Source of the DNA: Pseudomonas sp. LS1212
GTDB lineage: Bacteria > Pseudomonadota > Gammaproteobacteria > Pseudomonadales > Pseudomonadaceae
DNA length: 64,000 bases
Assembly: GCF_024741815.1 (NCBI RefSeq)
Contig: NZ_CP102951.1
Location: 2,185,001 to 2,249,000 of the forward strand
Direction: 5' to 3'
The translations under genes were made by a program, and so were the position numbers. Every line of letters begins with the position of its first letter. Within the stretch, counting starts at the first letter, position 1. Under the pieces are notes generated by a model. It was not told the origin of the DNA and did not search any database. It saw only the letters and a list, made by a program, of their open reading frames with translations. Shown here piece after piece: positions 49,624 through 58,104 of the stretch.

Positions 49624-50448
49624 TCTCAATCGCCTGTATCGGCAGCACGCCGAAGGTGTATCACCGATCAACCTGAGTATCGGGCATTCTGAACTTTCTG
49701 GTGTATTCAGTCACTGCATTCAATAACCCGTCGGGTGTAACACTGTCTGGTGAGCGCCGTAAAAAACTCGTCGCCCTTGCCGAGCGGTACGACCTCATCA
49801 TCCTCTCTGACGAGGTCTACCATCTCCTGAACTACTCGAGCATCCTGCCACCTGCACCGATCGCCTGCTATCGCGGTGCGGAAAACCGAGTCATCAGCAT
49901 GGGATCGTTTTCCAAGATACTCGCTCCCGGAATGCGCCTGGGCTGGATTCAGTGCGCAGGAAGCGACCTCAATCCAACGGACGCCGATACCGATCCCGAC
50001 GCACCAAGGCTGATCAAACAGCTCGTCGACCGTGGCTACATCATCAGTGGGGGAGGTCTTAACCCTTTCACGTCGGGAGTCGTCAGGCCGCTGCTCAGCT
50101 CAGGTTCGTTGCACGAGCAGCTTGAAAGCTTCAAACTCGGTCTACCAGCGCAAAAGGGACGTTCTCAGCGACGCGCTGCGCACAAACCTGCCGGACGGGT
50201 GCTCCTTCCAGGTGCCAGAGGGCGGATTTTTCATCTGGCTGGCCCTGCCTAAAGCGGTAGATGCCGCCGAACTCTTGCCGACCGCGATGAACAAGTACGG
50301 CGTCGGCTACCTGCCGGGCGTACATTGCGCGCCGAACAGCAACGAGTGGAAGAACTACTGTCGGATTTGCTTCTGCCACTATGAGGAGGAGCAACTGATC
50401 GAAGCGACGCTGCGGCTGAGCAGAGCGCTTGGCGCAGGGCAAGGCTGA
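49613..50448 (+). pseudogene. Broken PLP-dependent aminotransferase (class I/II)
   Basis: Three pieces. (1) MTRNLNRLYRQHAEGVSPIN.. from ATG 49613, overlapping the C45 stop, quickly ends in a stop near 49726. (2) From about 49697 a different frame gives VTAFNNPSGVTLSGERRKKL, DLIILSDEVYHLL and the PLP-lysine segment ISMGSFSKILAPGMRLGW. (3) Near 50130-50150 the frame shifts again and continues KRDVLSDALRTNLPDG...GGFFIWLALP to 50448. About 80-100 residues expected between pieces 1 and 2 are absent. It was the fourth gene of the oxidase operon and is now inactive by deletion and frameshift. Confidence 0.85.
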
Positions 50449-50848
50449 TGGGATACGGATTCTGGCCGAGGCCGCAGCTCCGGCCGGAGACGGCGAATTC
50501 GCCAGATGTACTACAATAGTTGTCCACGAAAACCGTGAGTATCTCTGTGGATAACCTCCCAATCGTCAGGTGGAGCTAGGGATTTGGCGGGCGATCAATA
50601 ATTAATCAATGTGGCGGTCCCAGGGGGCAATCCCGACGGGTTGCAGAGCACGCGTGGCAGCGCGCTGTGGAATTATTTTCCTCCAGCTGTTGACAGGTCC
50701 TGCGAACAAGTCCAGAATTGCGTCCATTCCTGAGGCGGGAATGAGAAAAACCTTTAGATTTCAATGAGTTGTAATCTAAATCAAAGTCTCGTTTTCCACT
50801 CCAGTTTGTTTGCGTTTAGAGCTGCTGCATAGGGCTTTGGACGTTTGG
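50449..50848. other. Intergenic region with island border, upstream of tRNA-Cys
   Basis: 400 bases with no credible gene. It holds the degenerate tRNA-Gly 3' end (50785-50803). Much of the rest is lower in GC than the flanks. The tRNA-Cys promoter must lie between 50785 and 50848, but its hexamers are not obvious. Confidence 0.5.
50785..50803 (+). repeat. Degenerate copy of the tRNA-Gly 3' end (att-like)
   Basis: AGTCTCGTTTTCCACTCCA differs at two of 19 positions from the tRNA-Gly 3' end AGTCTCGTTTCCCGCTCCA (44560-44578 and 44818-44836). No 5' part of a tRNA is present. A 3'-end duplicate flanking foreign genes is the usual scar of integrase-mediated insertion into a tRNA. Confidence 0.7.
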
Positions 50849-50922
50849 GGCCGAGTAGCAAAATGGTTATGCAGCGGATTGCAAATCCGCCTACGCCGGT
50901 TCGATTCCGACCTCGGCCTCCA
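50849..50922 (+). tRNA. tRNA-Cys (GCA)
   Basis: 74 bases with encoded CCA. Acceptor GGCCGAG/CTCGGCC, anticodon loop TTGCAAA (GCA), T-loop GTTCGATTC. In related genomes it normally follows the tRNA-Gly genes closely; here about 6 kb separate them. Confidence 0.97.
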
Positions 50923-50930
50923 CTATTGAA

Positions 50931-50961
50931 AACCCCGTAGATTAACGTCTACGGGGTTTTT
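50931..50961 (+). terminator. Terminator of tRNA-Cys
   Basis: Stem CCCCGTAGA/TCTACGGGG (with flanking AA/TT) and a T-run. Confidence 0.85.
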
Positions 50962-50994
50962 CTTTGCGTGCAAAGAAACCTTGGCGTCCAAAAA

Positions 50995-51268
50995 CTATTC
51001 CATCGCATCCTGCAGCTCCGCCGGCGCTTGTTCGTAGACGCAGGCCCAGCCCGTGTCGTTGGCGTAGTAGTCGTGAGGGGGCCTCGTTCTTGCTAACCCC
51101 TTTGCAGGGGTTTTCCAGTCGGGTCAGACCCCATACTCGGGCGATGTTGAACACGTGAGAAAACAGCGCCAGCTCTCGGTTGGCACGGGTTTTTGCACTA
51201 CGGCTGTCACGATAGCCGGCAATCATCGCCGGGGTGATTGCGCCGCGCATATGGCAAAAAGCCATCAT
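50995..51268 (-). pseudogene. Tyrosine-recombinase remnant next to tRNA-Cys (N-terminal/central part)
   Basis: Frame 1 gives FCHMRGAITPAMIAGYRDSR, TRANRELALFSHVFNIARVW and LENPCKGVSKNEAP, the core-binding SAM-like domain of phage integrases. A frameshift then leads to RDYYANDTGWACVYEQAPAE and LQDAME before TAG at 50997-50995, which is the beginning of the catalytic domain. Both ends are missing. It lies 72 bases downstream of tRNA-Cys, the expected place for an integrase using that tRNA as its target. Confidence 0.8.
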
Positions 51269-51341
51269 TTAGGTAAAGTCGGCGCGACCCGCGCAATGCG
51301 GGCAGCCAATGACGGCACAATAAAGTTCGGGAACAACTGTA

Positions 51342-51842
51342 ATGCTTATTCGAAAAACTCTTGGTGCAGCCATCGCTGCGGCCGCGATCCTGACGTCGGG
51401 CTGTGCGAGCATCGTTGGCGACAGCAAATATCCTGTAGAGGTCTCAAGCGCCCCGACAGGCGCCTCATTTGAGATTACGGACAAGGAAGGGAAGGTTGTT
51501 CATTCGGGGAATACCCCGAGCACGATCACGCTGAAGTCGGGCCGCGGCTACTTTAAAGGCGAAACCTACACCCTGCGGTTCAAGAAGGACGGCTACCCAG
51601 ACAAGGTCGCGACCTTGGATTCAAGCCTAAGTGGTTGGTATTGGGGCAATATTTTGTTTGGCGGCCTGATCGGCATGCTGATTGTGGACCCGGCTACCGG
51701 GGCAATGTACAAGCTGCCCGAGGGAGTATCGGCAGACATGGGGGCGCCTGTGGCTCAGGCCTCAGGCCAGAAAGATCTTCAGATTGTCATGATTGACTCT
51801 CTGTCACCGGAGGCTCGCGCAAAGCTGGTTCTGGTCAAGTGA
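51342..51842 (+). CDS. PEGA-domain lipoprotein
   Basis: 166 residues. Signal peptide with lipobox LTSGC (Cys about 21). A PEGA-like beta domain covers about 30-95 (PVEVSSAPTGASFEITDKEG, and TLRFKKDGYPDKVATL). A hydrophobic Gly/Trp segment (GWYWGNILFGGLIGMLIVDPATGAMYKLP) follows, as in many envelope lipoproteins of this type. Anchored in the outer or inner membrane; role unknown. It sits between two integrase fragments but itself appears intact. Confidence 0.8.
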   Translation: MLIRKTLGAAIAAAAILTSGCASIVGDSKYPVEVSSAPTGASFEITDKEGKVVHSGNTPSTITLKSGRGYFKGETYTLRFKKDGYPDKVATLDSSLSGWYWGNILFGGLIGMLIVDPATGAMYKLPEGVSADMGAPVAQASGQKDLQIVMIDSLSPEARAKLVLVK

Positions 51843-51896
51843 TCTGCCGCCGCCCTGGCTACGCTGCTGAAGTGGCGTGCAGGGCGGCACTGAAAC

Positions 51897-51922
51897 AAAA
51901 AGCCCGCAAGGGGCGGGTGCGG
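51897..51922 (-). terminator. Weak terminator hairpin at the end of the 51923-52155 integrase fragment
   Basis: On the minus strand CCCGC-CCCTT-GCGGG is followed by CTTTTTG. It separates the fragment from the convergent lipoprotein gene. Confidence 0.5.
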
Positions 51923-52155
51923 GGCAGATAGACCTTCTTGGCGGCGCGCTCCCTGGCCTCATCCCATCGATTGCGCAACATTGGGTAGCTCATTTTCAGC
52001 CCCTTCAAGTTGGTTAACAGGGACGAAGTGCGGTTGCCCTGCAGGGCTCGACGCTCGAGCAGTGCATCGACTTGACAGTAGTTGTATATACATGATCGGG
52101 TTAGCTTTGTGATGGTTACCTGCATTGTGTGCGTGAACGAGCCCCATGAAAGACA
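51923..52155 (-). pseudogene. Second tyrosine-recombinase fragment
   Basis: A minus-strand frame reads VDALLERRALQGNRTSSLLT followed by NLKGLKMSYPMLRNRWDEAR and ERAAKK. 'LLTNxxGLxMSYPMLRNRWDEARERAA' is the catalytic-domain middle region of phage integrases. The N-terminal part and the C-terminal H-R-Y end are missing. Since it lies upstream (on its strand) of the N-terminal fragment at 50995, these are not simple halves of one gene in order. Confidence 0.6.
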
Positions 52156-52197
52156 GGACACTGTTTCCCCCTTACGATAAGGGATAGGCAAACGGTT

Positions 52198-52371
52198 ATG
52201 TTTATGACTAACAGCAACGATAAGAGTGGGGGAGGGCTATTTCACGAGCTCATAAGGCTAGGACAAAACGTTACTAGACCAGCACAGGTTGCTTTGTTAG
52301 ATATGAATATGCATGGCTCCCGCTTTGAAGGATGCATACACAGCGAGTGCGGTGCTACACCATTTGTTTAA
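52198..52371 (+). CDS. Possible small protein of 57 residues
   Basis: Frame MFMTNSNDKSGGGLFHELIR.. to ..ECGATPFV, with AGGCAAACGGTT before the ATG. Composition looks protein-like, but no family is recognised and the ribosome site is weak. It lies in the phage-relic zone and may be a leftover. Confidence 0.25.
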   Translation: MFMTNSNDKSGGGLFHELIRLGQNVTRPAQVALLDMNMHGSRFEGCIHSECGATPFV

Positions 52372-52380
52372 ATGGAAACC

Positions 52381-52589
52381 GCCCAACATCGAGCTGGGCA
52401 ATGATCAATGAGTCTGATCACCGCCTTCGGGTTAAGCGCTGCGAATCTGGCCAACTGCTCGCGCACGAGTGCATCGGGCTCATTGACCCCTCATTTTTCA
52501 CTCAACACGCCGACCATCTGTTCTTCTCCCATACGTCCTCCCGATTTGGGCAGGTGTACCTGGCCATCCGGGCGGCGATGGATGGTCAT
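52381..52589 (-). pseudogene. Phage-type gene relic
   Basis: Minus-strand frame from ATG 52589: MTIHRRPDGQVHLPKSGGRM, GEEQMVGVLSEK, stop, then in the same frame VNEPDALVREQLARFAALNP and KAVIRLIDH. The second half resembles the short repeated helices of Ea22-like phage proteins. The in-frame stop indicates decay. Family assignment is tentative. Confidence 0.3.
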
Positions 52590-52651
52590 GCCGCTTTCGC
52601 TTCCCGGCGGATGGCATCGCATTGGATGCCAAACCTATTAATTGGACGGGC

Positions 52652-53065
52652 CTATCGTCCATCGATCGAGTACTTGCCCGGGCCTGTAATGCCCAGGAGC
52701 AGCAAGCCGCCCATGATGCTGAGATTCTTGAAGTACTGGGTCATGTTGGCGGCTCGCGCCTCATCAGCCATGGTCCAGAAGTGGTGCCCAATCAGTGCGG
52801 TGCCGAGTACGAACAAAGCGAAGAGAAATGCGAGCGGGCGAGTGTAGAAGCCCACGAGAATTGCGATCGCGACAAAGATCTCCATGATGACGGCAATCCC
52901 GGCAGCGACCATGGGCACAGGCGCCCCGAGTGAGTCCATGTAGGCGACGGTTCCTGTGAAACCAGTCATCTTGCTCCAGCCGGAGATGACGAACAGGATC
53001 ATTAGAAGAATGCGGGCAAGTAGGATGATCTCGTTTTTCTGATTCTCGAACAGGGTGTATCTCAT
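52652..53065 (-). CDS. DoxX-family membrane protein
   Basis: 137 residues with four membrane segments. DoxX features are ARILLMILFVISGWSKMTGF (about 17-36), GAPVPMVAAGIAVIMEIFVAIAIL and the late KNLSIMGGLLLLGITGPGKYSID. DoxX proteins are small inner-membrane proteins linked to redox/thiol stress in some bacteria; function is poorly defined. It appears intact inside the degraded zone. Confidence 0.88.
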   Translation of the reverse strand: MRYTLFENQKNEIILLARILLMILFVISGWSKMTGFTGTVAYMDSLGAPVPMVAAGIAVIMEIFVAIAILVGFYTRPLAFLFALFVLGTALIGHHFWTMADEARAANMTQYFKNLSIMGGLLLLGITGPGKYSIDGR

Positions 53066-53156
53066 GGCGGCCTTCCTTTTGTGGTGGGCAGTTTTACATT
53101 AGCACCCGCGTGGGAATTCGCCGGTCCGCTACAAAGCGTCTGCTCTGTCACGACTC

Positions 53157-53312
53157 TTAACGGGTTTTTTTGTTGCCTGTAAGAAAAGGAGGCGCTCCGA
53201 AACTATCCTGTTTTGAGGGCTTGGCGATCGTACCGACTCGCCGGTAAACGCACTCTGTAATTCTCTCCTTTGAATGCCCCAGCTGAAGACTGGCGTCATC
53301 AATATCCACGTT
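53157..53312 (-). pseudogene. Tyrosine-recombinase C-terminal remnant
   Basis: Minus frame VDIDDASLQLGHSKERITEC then VYRRVGTIAKPSKQDSFGAP, TAA at 53159-53157. LQLGHSKERIT-x-x-VYRR(V)G is the C-terminal catalytic end (His and nucleophilic Tyr) of XerD/phage-type integrases. Everything before it is missing; it abuts the stop of the GNAT-like gene at 53312. Confidence 0.8.
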
Positions 53313-53977
53313 CAGATGAGCAACTTTAATTCCAGTTCGAAGGGTTCACAGCCTTTGCTGGTGAAGCTCTGGTAGCTGCCGAACAAGCGGATCAGGTAGA
53401 TCGAGCCGATGTTCATATAGCCCAGGCGGTAGACGGATTTCAACGAATCGAAGTTGCTCGACTCGACATAGGAGACCAGACCCTTGGAGCCCTGCTCCAG
53501 ATAGTGCTTGAGCGCAAGGTTCATGCCGATCGCGTGCAGGCGCTGGCCGCGATAGTCGTGGTGGGTGAAGCCCTTGTACATGTACACAAAGGACGGGCTG
53601 AAATGCAGGAACAGTTCCGGCGGATCGATATGCGTGGGCTTGCGCGAGTACCAGCCGTAGGAGGCCAGTACCGCGCCATCGAAGATGCCAAAGCACTCGT
53701 CACCCTTGGCCATGGCTTCATCGATGAAGCTCGCGGAAATCTCGTTCACAGGATCGCTGGAGTAGTGGCGAAGCATCTGTTCACTGAGAAGCATCGGCTT
53801 GAAGTGCGACGGGTAGTCGAGGAACTTTGGGTCGATTTTCTGCAGCGTTACACCGCGCAGGATCTTGAACAGCATGAAGTTGTTGATCGTCTTCAGGAAC
53901 AGTTGGTGAAGGGTGTTGTAGAAGCCGATCTGACGAATTTTCGTCTGGCTTTTCTGGAGCAACTGCTGCACGACCAT
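53312..53977 (-). CDS. GNAT-like N-acetyltransferase family protein
   Basis: 221 residues. The N-terminal basic helix (QKSQTKIRQIGFYNTLHQLF) is followed by a GNAT-like core: FVYMYKGFTHHDYRGQRLHAIGMNLAL (about 132-158) has the RGQ-L-A/G-G acyl-CoA pattern, and NFDSLKSVYRLGYMNIGSIY resembles motif B. ATG 53977 with GGGAGGATTCT upstream is preferred over the frame opening at 54040. Such proteins often sit in polysaccharide or secondary-metabolite loci; substrate unknown. Confidence 0.72.
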   Translation of the reverse strand: MVVQQLLQKSQTKIRQIGFYNTLHQLFLKTINNFMLFKILRGVTLQKIDPKFLDYPSHFKPMLLSEQMLRHYSSDPVNEISASFIDEAMAKGDECFGIFDGAVLASYGWYSRKPTHIDPPELFLHFSPSFVYMYKGFTHHDYRGQRLHAIGMNLALKHYLEQGSKGLVSYVESSNFDSLKSVYRLGYMNIGSIYLIRLFGSYQSFTSKGCEPFELELKLLI

Positions 53978-54496
53978 AGAATCCTCCCAGGAGGTGTCTG
54001 GATGTCGATAGACAGGAAATCCGTTCCGACCGAGCGCCATCCACTTGGGCTTTGTTACGGGATGTTAGCAAAGGAAGGTGGTGGCCACTCGCCAGAAGCG
54101 TAAGAAAACTATCGTAGTTTTGCAGTGGTCAACATAAATGGTTGGAATTTGGCAGCTATCTCTTTGAGTCATAAGAGTTTCATTCCTTACACGCTGCCGA
54201 AGATATAATTCTTTTGTTAGTGCTGCCGCTCGTCGGTTTCGTAAGCGGAGATCTTGTCAATCCCCGTCAGTTTGTATGCATCAATATTGTTGACACTTTT
54301 TGCAGTGTCTGCCTTTGGCCGATTCCTGCTGACCGCAATACTTTTTTGAGCCCTTCATAAGTGCGTCAGCCAGGCAATTGAGAGGCCATCAATAAACAGA
54401 ACCGTGACCTACGCTTATCCGCAGGCAAAACAGGATTAGTTCCCTGATCGAAATTCAACCGGCACCAACAAAAACAATAGTATCGGGAGAAAACTC
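53978..54496. other. Divergent intergenic region before tctC
   Basis: 519 bases containing the divergent promoters of the GNAT-like gene and the tct operon. It includes a small hairpin (AAAACTA-TCG-TAGTTTT near 54106-54122) and AT-rich tracts. I see no gene and no tctDE two-component system, which often controls tct operons. Confidence 0.4.
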
Positions 54497-55468
54497 ATGT
54501 TCGCTTCATTCCGTCGATTCAGCCGCTGCATGTCCATTGCTGCAGCCGTTACTGCGATCACGCTCACGGCACCTGTCTTTGCGCTGGATACCATCAAGTT
54601 CATGGCTCCAGGTTCCGTAGGTGGCGGTTATGACCAGACTGCACGGATCCTGGGCAAAGCCTTGATCGAGGCCAAATTGGTCAAATCCGTTACCTTCGAG
54701 AACAAGGGCGGAGCAGGGGGAACGTTGGGGCTGGCCCAGTTTGCCAACAGCACCAAGGGTGATCCGAATGCGCTGCTCGTCGTCGGCGCGATCATGGTCA
54801 CCGCCGTGGAACAGAACAAGCCGCAAATCACCCTGAAGGATGTGACACAGATCGCCCGGCTTTTCACGGAATACAACGTGCTTGCCGTAAGTGAGGAGTC
54901 GCCCTACAAAACGCTGGACGACTTGCTGACTGCCTTCAAAGCCAACCCGTCGAGTATCAAATGGGGCGGTGGCTCGAAGGGTTCGATTGATCACATCGGC
55001 ATCGCCGAATTGGCGGGCAAGATGGATGTCCCCGTCAACAAGGTGAATTACGTCGCCTACGCAGGCGGTGGCGAAGTCGTTGCAGCGACACTGGGCGGCC
55101 ACATCACGGTGATTACGGGTGGTTACGCCGAGCTTGCCAAATATGTCCAGTCCAGGCAGTTCCGCTTACTCGCCATCGGCGCGCCCGACCGCGTGCCAGG
55201 CATCGACGCACCGACGCTCAAAGAGAAGGGCTACGACGTGACGATCGGCAATTGGCGCGGCGTTTACGGCGCAGCGAACCTCACGCCCGAGCATCAAAAA
55301 GAAGTGATCGACGCGGTCCTGGCCGCCACCAATAGCAAAGTCTGGCAAGACAACGTCAAAGCCAACGCGTGGTCACCCAGCATTCTGACCGGCGACGAGT
55401 TCGGCAAATTCGTCGACGAAGAGCACGCGCGGCTGCGCGCGATGCTTGTCAAGGTCGGGCTGCTTTGA
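54497..55468 (+). CDS. tctC: Tripartite tricarboxylate transporter substrate-binding protein (TctC)
   Basis: 323 residues with a signal peptide (cleavage after VFA, about 29). The Bug/TctC fold is visible: DTIKFMAPGSVGGGYDQTAR, VENKGGAGG-like VTFENKGGAGGTLGL, KWGGGSKGSIDHI, YVAYAGGGEVVAATLGGHI and NWRGVYGAANL. Binds citrate-like tricarboxylates (or another carboxylate) in the periplasm. CGGGAGAAAACTC precedes the ATG. First gene of tctCBA; the partner tctA is broken, so the system is probably inactive. Confidence 0.92.
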   Translation: MFASFRRFSRCMSIAAAVTAITLTAPVFALDTIKFMAPGSVGGGYDQTARILGKALIEAKLVKSVTFENKGGAGGTLGLAQFANSTKGDPNALLVVGAIMVTAVEQNKPQITLKDVTQIARLFTEYNVLAVSEESPYKTLDDLLTAFKANPSSIKWGGGSKGSIDHIGIAELAGKMDVPVNKVNYVAYAGGGEVVAATLGGHITVITGGYAELAKYVQSRQFRLLAIGAPDRVPGIDAPTLKEKGYDVTIGNWRGVYGAANLTPEHQKEVIDAVLAATNSKVWQDNVKANAWSPSILTGDEFGKFVDEEHARLRAMLVKVGLL

Positions 55469-55469
55469 G

Positions 55470-55964
55470 ATGGCCCGGCTTCGCAGAATAGTGCCGGCAC
55501 AGCTGGCGATTGGCGCGGGTCTCATTGCCATCGGCGCAGTACTGGCGTTCGGCGCCTTCCGGTTTCCTGCCGAGATGGGGTTCGTCATCCTGGGCGCCCA
55601 TGTCTACCCCTGCGCCGTCGCGGTGTTCCTCGGGGGCGTTGGCGTGTTGTTGAGTTATCAGGCGCTCAGCGGTGGTTTTCGCAATCTCGCAGACGACAGC
55701 GACAAGACTGCCGAGGCGCTGCCCGGCGGCAAGCCCGGTGCGGCCTGGGTGACCGCGGGCCTTGTGGCGAGCGCCTTGCTCATCAACCTCATCGGATTCG
55801 TGTTGGCCGCTGGGCTGCTGTTTGCCTGTTCGGCACGGGGCTTTGGTAGTTGCCATCCGGTACGAGACCTGGCAATCGGCATTGGCTTGACCCTACCGAT
55901 TTACTGGCTTTTCAATTCCGGGCTAGGGGTTTCCCTTCCGCCCCTTATCAACGCCTGGATTTGA
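55470..55964 (+). CDS. tctB: Tripartite tricarboxylate transporter small membrane subunit (TctB)
   Basis: 164 residues with four membrane segments and the charged central loop (LADDSDKTAEALPGGKPG) typical of TctB. ATG 55470 lies one base after the tctC stop. It supports TctA in the inner membrane. Intact, but its partner is not. Confidence 0.88.
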   Translation: MARLRRIVPAQLAIGAGLIAIGAVLAFGAFRFPAEMGFVILGAHVYPCAVAVFLGGVGVLLSYQALSGGFRNLADDSDKTAEALPGGKPGAAWVTAGLVASALLINLIGFVLAAGLLFACSARGFGSCHPVRDLAIGIGLTLPIYWLFNSGLGVSLPPLINAWI

Positions 55965-55988
55965 CTTGGGCCCAAGGAGATAGACGAT

Positions 55989-56992
55989 GTGGACATTCTC
56001 TCAAGCTTGGCAACAGGTTTTTCCGCCGCGCTGACGCCGATCAATTTGATGTGGGGGTTTATCGGTTGTTTGCTCGGCACCGCGATCGGTGTCTTGCCGG
56101 GTATCGGACCGGCGCTGACAGTGGCCTTGCTGCTGCCGGTTACCGCCAGGGTCGATCCCACCGGCGCCCTGATCATGTTTGCCGGAGTCTATTACGGCGC
56201 CCAGTTTGGCGGCTCCACAACCTCGATCCTGCTCAATACCCCAGGGGAGTCGTCCTCCATGGTCACGGCTCTGGAAGGCAATCTCATGGCCCGTAACGGT
56301 CGAGCAGGTCCCGCCCTGGCAACCGCAGCGATAGGATCATTTGTTGCCGGAACCATCGCTACCGTGTTGCTGACCCTTTTCGCACCCATTGTTGCCACAC
56401 TTGCGCTCAAGTTTGGTCCTGCGGAGTATTTCGCGATTTTGGTGCTGTCCTTTACGACGGTGTCTGCGGTACTCGGCGCGTCAATGCTGCGTGGTTTCGC
56501 CTCGCTGGGGCTTGGGCTGACCATTGGCTTGATCGGTCTGGACTCGACCTCGGGTATTGCCCGGTACACATTGGGTGTCCCCGAGTTGGAAACGTCATAC
56601 TGCTCGTGCTGAATCTCCCTTTGGTAGGCCTCTGGGTGAAGCTGTTGCAGATTCCTCGGCCGTACCTGAATGCCGGGATTCTGGTGTTTGCCACCATCGG
56701 CGTGTACGGCATGCGCCACTCTTCCTTTGACCTCTTGCTGATGCTGGCGATCGGCTGGGGCGGGGTATTGATGCGTCGTTTCGACTTCCCCGTCGCTCCC
56801 GTGATCGTGGGCATGCTGCTGGGCCCCATGGCCGAAAAGCAATTGCGCAACGCTTTGTCCATCAGCCAGGGAGACTGGCTGGTGTTCGTGACGCAACCCA
56901 TTGCGGCCTCGGTCCTTGCGCTGACGCTGCTGGTGCTCGTGGTCCCGCATCTGCTTCACGCCCGGGGCATCAGATTGTATGAGGATGATTGA
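55989..56992 (+). pseudogene. tctA: tctA with internal deletion and frame change
   Basis: Begins at GTG 55989 (AAGGAG upstream) with [38 protein letters not shown] and the TctA sequence to about residue 200. Then the frame changes near 56588: [20 protein letters not shown] continues the family C-terminus to 56992. Around 165 residues of the usual ~500 are missing between the parts. The deletion removes several central membrane segments and also shifts the frame, so the large permease subunit cannot be made. Confidence 0.9.
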
Positions 56993-57031
56993 GCAGGCTA
57001 CTGAGGTAGGGAGTTTCGCGGCAGGTTCTGA

Positions 57032-57059
57032 GTTGCTGCAAACGGTGTGTTGCAGCAAC
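57032..57059 (+). repeat. Hairpin after tctA
   Basis: Perfect ten-base stem GTTGCTGCAA/TTGCAGCAAC with an eight-base loop. Few T residues follow, so its strength as a terminator is doubtful. Confidence 0.5.
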
Positions 57060-57096
57060 TTCTTCGCGGGAAACTTCGGTGCTAGAGTCGCCGCCC

Positions 57097-57450
57097 ATGA
57101 AAATCGCCCGCACACCGACCGCTTACTGATTGCATGGATGCTGTACGCCAGTGTCCTGCGCAGTCGAGCGCAACCGCCGCCCCGTTACGTGTGGCCGGCC
57201 CTCAACCCCCGCGCATCCCCCGACACTTCCTGCGCTGTGAATCTCTCGGCCTGCCGACCAGCACCCTCAACGCGACCCAGGAACAGCCCTCGTAATCCTC
57301 GACCAGCCGATCAAAACCGGCTCACGCCTGGGGCTGACCACCCGGGTGCGTAACCTGACCGATGAGCTCTATGCCAAGCAGGCCTACGGCACGATGTATT
57401 ACCAGGGGGCGCCGCGAACGTTTGAAGTCGCCGTGGATACGCGCTTCTAG
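57097..57450 (+). pseudogene. TonB-dependent receptor remnant
   Basis: The last 51 codons (57295-57450) read ILDQPIKTGSRLGLTTRVRN, then LTDELYAKQAYGTMYYQGAP and RTFEVAVDTRF, the classical C-terminal barrel strand of TonB-dependent siderophore receptors with terminal Phe. From ATG 57097 a fragment MKIARTPTAY plus, in another frame, LLIAWMLYASVLRSRAQ looks like a signal peptide. The plug and most of the barrel are absent. Confidence 0.75.
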
Positions 57451-57697
57451 AGGAACAATCGCACCCAGGGCCGCTGGTGGGGCGTAAAACTGCACAACAT
57501 GGAATTTGAATCATTCCCTATGCTGGAACGAGCTCCTGCCAGCTTTTATTGATTCATTTTGTCGCCTTCGCATTGGCGCCAATTATTCAGTTTCCGGGGT
57601 GGTATGCCATAGCACGATTCAATTTCAATAAACCTTGAATTAATACTAATTTGCCTTCAAAGGGCCATCAGAGCGAAGCGCGGTGAGGGTTGAATTC
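57451..57697. other. AT-rich intergenic stretch
   Basis: Between the TonB relic and the next hypothetical gene. Contains ATTCAATTTCAATAAACCTT and TTGAATTAATACTAAT, which may include the promoter of 57698. No gene supported. Confidence 0.4.
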
Positions 57698-57994
57698 ATG
57701 CATATCAGAGGAAGCGAATACTGGGCCTGGTCCGATTGCCAACTACCCGGCAAATCTCATGAAGAGAGTCTCAGCAACGGTGTCGAAATCGATGTACAGG
57801 CACGGCTTTCTCGCTCTGGTGTGACTCAGCTGTTTATCGGAGTTTATGGGCAAGGTGGGACGATTGCCGCAGAGGAGTTTTACCCTGAGATGCCCGACGA
57901 ATCCGTTACGACTGCTCTGGCATGGGGAGCGCAACGGGCTCGTGCAATAGCGACGGGCGCGCAAACTTCCATCAAGTGTCCCATTGGTGGTTGA
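57698..57994 (+). CDS. Hypothetical protein
   Basis: 98 residues (MHIRGSEYWAWSDCQLPGKS...). ATG 57698 has GAGGG eight bases upstream and is preferred to the GTG at 57683. The sequence forms a compact alpha/beta small domain with GVTQLFIGVYGQGGTIAAEEF and a late helical RARAIATGAQ. No family recognised. Confidence 0.6.
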   Translation: MHIRGSEYWAWSDCQLPGKSHEESLSNGVEIDVQARLSRSGVTQLFIGVYGQGGTIAAEEFYPEMPDESVTTALAWGAQRARAIATGAQTSIKCPIGG

Positions 57995-58104
57995 GTGGGG
58001 AATGACGGCTGCGGGGCGGGCCTCTGTGGCATATGAGGCCTTGCGCTGGCCAATAGGGAAAATGGGCTAAGCTCATGGCGGTAAAAATTGCAGGAGTGAC
58101 TGTT

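Noticed and set aside
51859..52191. Whole 110-residue frame as a gene of its own
   Set aside because: Only its central part resembles an integrase; it was annotated as a fragment instead.
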